A stretch of DNA of 64,000 nt, from NCBI GenBank assembly GCA_039105265.1, contig JAPFFF010000042.1:744001-808000 (forward strand). The letters run 5' to 3'. The number at the start of each line of letters is the position of its first letter. The stretch's first letter is position 1. Below are positions 62,965 to 64,000 of this stretch, piece after piece. Source of the stretch: Tritrichomonas musculus. Lineage: Eukaryota > Parabasalia > Tritrichomonadida > Tritrichomonadidae. The position numbers and the translations under genes were made by a program. The notes beneath the pieces were generated by a model that searched no databases, was not told the DNA's origin, and worked only from the letters and a program-made list of their open reading frames with translations.

Positions 62965-64000
62965 ATGTTCGATATTGATTCAAATAATTCAGATATAAAT
63001 CTGATTTCTAGCGATACAGAACCTCAAATACCAGAATCAGATCCAAATTTAATTTCACAAATGATTACATCAATTAATTCAATTAATTCTAGTCCACCAT
63101 CACTTGAAACTTATGTTGGTGACTCAACTCACTTAAATACAATTGCACAAAACTTTCATCAACTAATGTCATCGCCTGGAATCATTAATTTCAACTCTGA
63201 ATCACGAAATACAATCGAAAAAGCAATCTGCGCCTTTATTTATGAAACAAACCGTAATATTATCGAGAAGGGGAAAGAAATCATTCTAAAATCTGAAAAT
63301 CGAAAAAAAGCTGAAATTACAAAGAAAAATAATGAAAATGAACAGCTTAAAAATGAAATAAAACAACTAAAAGAAGATATCGAAATGTTATATTCAACAA
63401 ATTCACAAATTACAAAGAAATTTACTTCTTTCAAACGAGAGTCAGAAAATGATCTTTCTGAAATGAAAGAAAAAAATGATTCTCTTGAAGAAACAATTCG
63501 TTCTATGCAACATTCGATTAAAGCCAATGAGATTCAGAAAGCAAGACTCGAAAACCAAATTAATGAATCAAACGAAGAAATAAATCTATTAAAATCGGAA
63601 ATAGTATCATTGAAAAACAAGTTAAAGTCAAAATCCAATATTGAAGAAAATTCGAAAAACACAAAAATGAGTCTTGAGATTCAGATCCGTGAATTAGAAA
63701 CAGAAAATCAAAAACTAAACGTATCTATAAACGATTATAAGCATCTTCTTGAAAAAGCCAAAAAAGAAATCGAACAAGCTGATCCAGGGAACCTTTCTGT
63801 ATATGAAGATGAGAATAAAAAATATCGCAATTCTTTACTATCAGTCATGAAAACACTAGAAAATCAAGCTTTAGAAATTTCATCTTTACAAACAACGGTA
63901 ATTTCACAACGCGAAACATTGGCCAAATCGGTGAAATTAGTAGATGCCTACGATTCTTACGTTAGCAGCTCTCAAAAAGAAATTGAGCAGCTTCGTCAAA
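62965..64000 (+). CDS. coiled-coil protein, 5' part, runs off the window
   Basis: ATG at 62,965 opens a frame with no stop to the end of the window (345 codons seen). It begins MFDIDSNNSDINLISSDTEP. Residues 1-85 are Ser/Asn-rich. From about 95 the sequence is continuous coiled coil with regular Leu/Ile heptads (NENEQLKNEIKQLKEDIEML; LENQINESNEEINLLKSEIV). It is likely a long filamentous or scaffold protein. The real start could be further upstream only if unseen introns exist. The minus-strand ORF in the same place is a shadow. Confidence 0.85.
   Translation, partial: MFDIDSNNSDINLISSDTEPQIPESDPNLISQMITSINSINSSPPSLETYVGDSTHLNTIAQNFHQLMSSPGIINFNSESRNTIEKAICAFIYETNRNIIEKGKEIILKSENRKKAEITKKNNENEQLKNEIKQLKEDIEMLYSTNSQITKKFTSFKRESENDLSEMKEKNDSLEETIRSMQHSIKANEIQKARLENQINESNEEINLLKSEIVSLKNKLKSKSNIEENSKNTKMSLEIQIRELETENQKLNVSINDYKHLLEKAKKEIEQADPGNLSVYEDENKKYRNSLLSVMKTLENQALEISSLQTTVISQRETLAKSVKLVDAYDSYVSSSQKEIEQLRQ

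Overview
The window looks like nuclear DNA of a parabasalid protist, most like Tritrichomonas. The genes are single-exon and use all three standard stop codons. They lie in very AT-rich spacers with long poly-T/poly-A tracts. The families are typical of trichomonads: R2R3 Myb proteins, a pseudokinase fused to BspA-type leucine-rich repeats, DUF3447-type ankyrin proteins, PT-repeat surface proteins, large coiled-coil proteins, and many DNA transposons including Tc1/mariner and MULE elements. The species call is inference from this composition.

Layout. 0-10 kb: an exportin-like helical-repeat protein, a polytopic membrane protein with a Wntless/TMEM181-like outline, and a pseudokinase/BspA-LRR fusion. 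11-17.5 kb: a transposon graveyard holding a pogo/Fot1-type fragment, a degraded DDE transposase of about 2.1 kb, a small TA-flanked palindromic element, and one complete Tc1/mariner element whose transposase carries an extra C-terminal Myb domain. 19-29 kb: a PT-repeat surface protein, a small charged protein, tRNA-Leu(AAG), a coiled-coil protein and a broken ankyrin gene. 31-33 kb: two R2R3 Myb genes. 34-43 kb: a CARMIL-like PH/LRR gene split by a complete 5.76-kb MULE with 9-bp target duplications; leaving out the element and one target copy gives an uninterrupted frame of 1031 codons. 43-45.5 kb: a TBC Rab-GAP and a pseudokinase with a Sel1 motif. 46.5-49.4 kb: three adjacent terminal-inverted-repeat elements without genes. 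49.6-54.2 kb: an SLC35F6-like transporter and a RING-like protein. 54.8-58 kb: a satellite of 26 units of 122 bp, each holding two 38-bp hairpins. 58.8-64 kb: a hAT-derived ORF, a coiled-coil gene, an 877-bp hAT-like MITE, and the start of a long coiled-coil gene that runs off the window.

The strongest observations are the Tc1 transposase-Myb fusion, the MULE's architecture (long inverted arms carrying four 120-bp arrays and three copies of the transposase 5' end), the hairpin satellite, and a recurring TTCAAAAAGTT/AACTTTTTGAA motif close upstream of several start codons. The last may be a core promoter element and corrects at least two gene starts.
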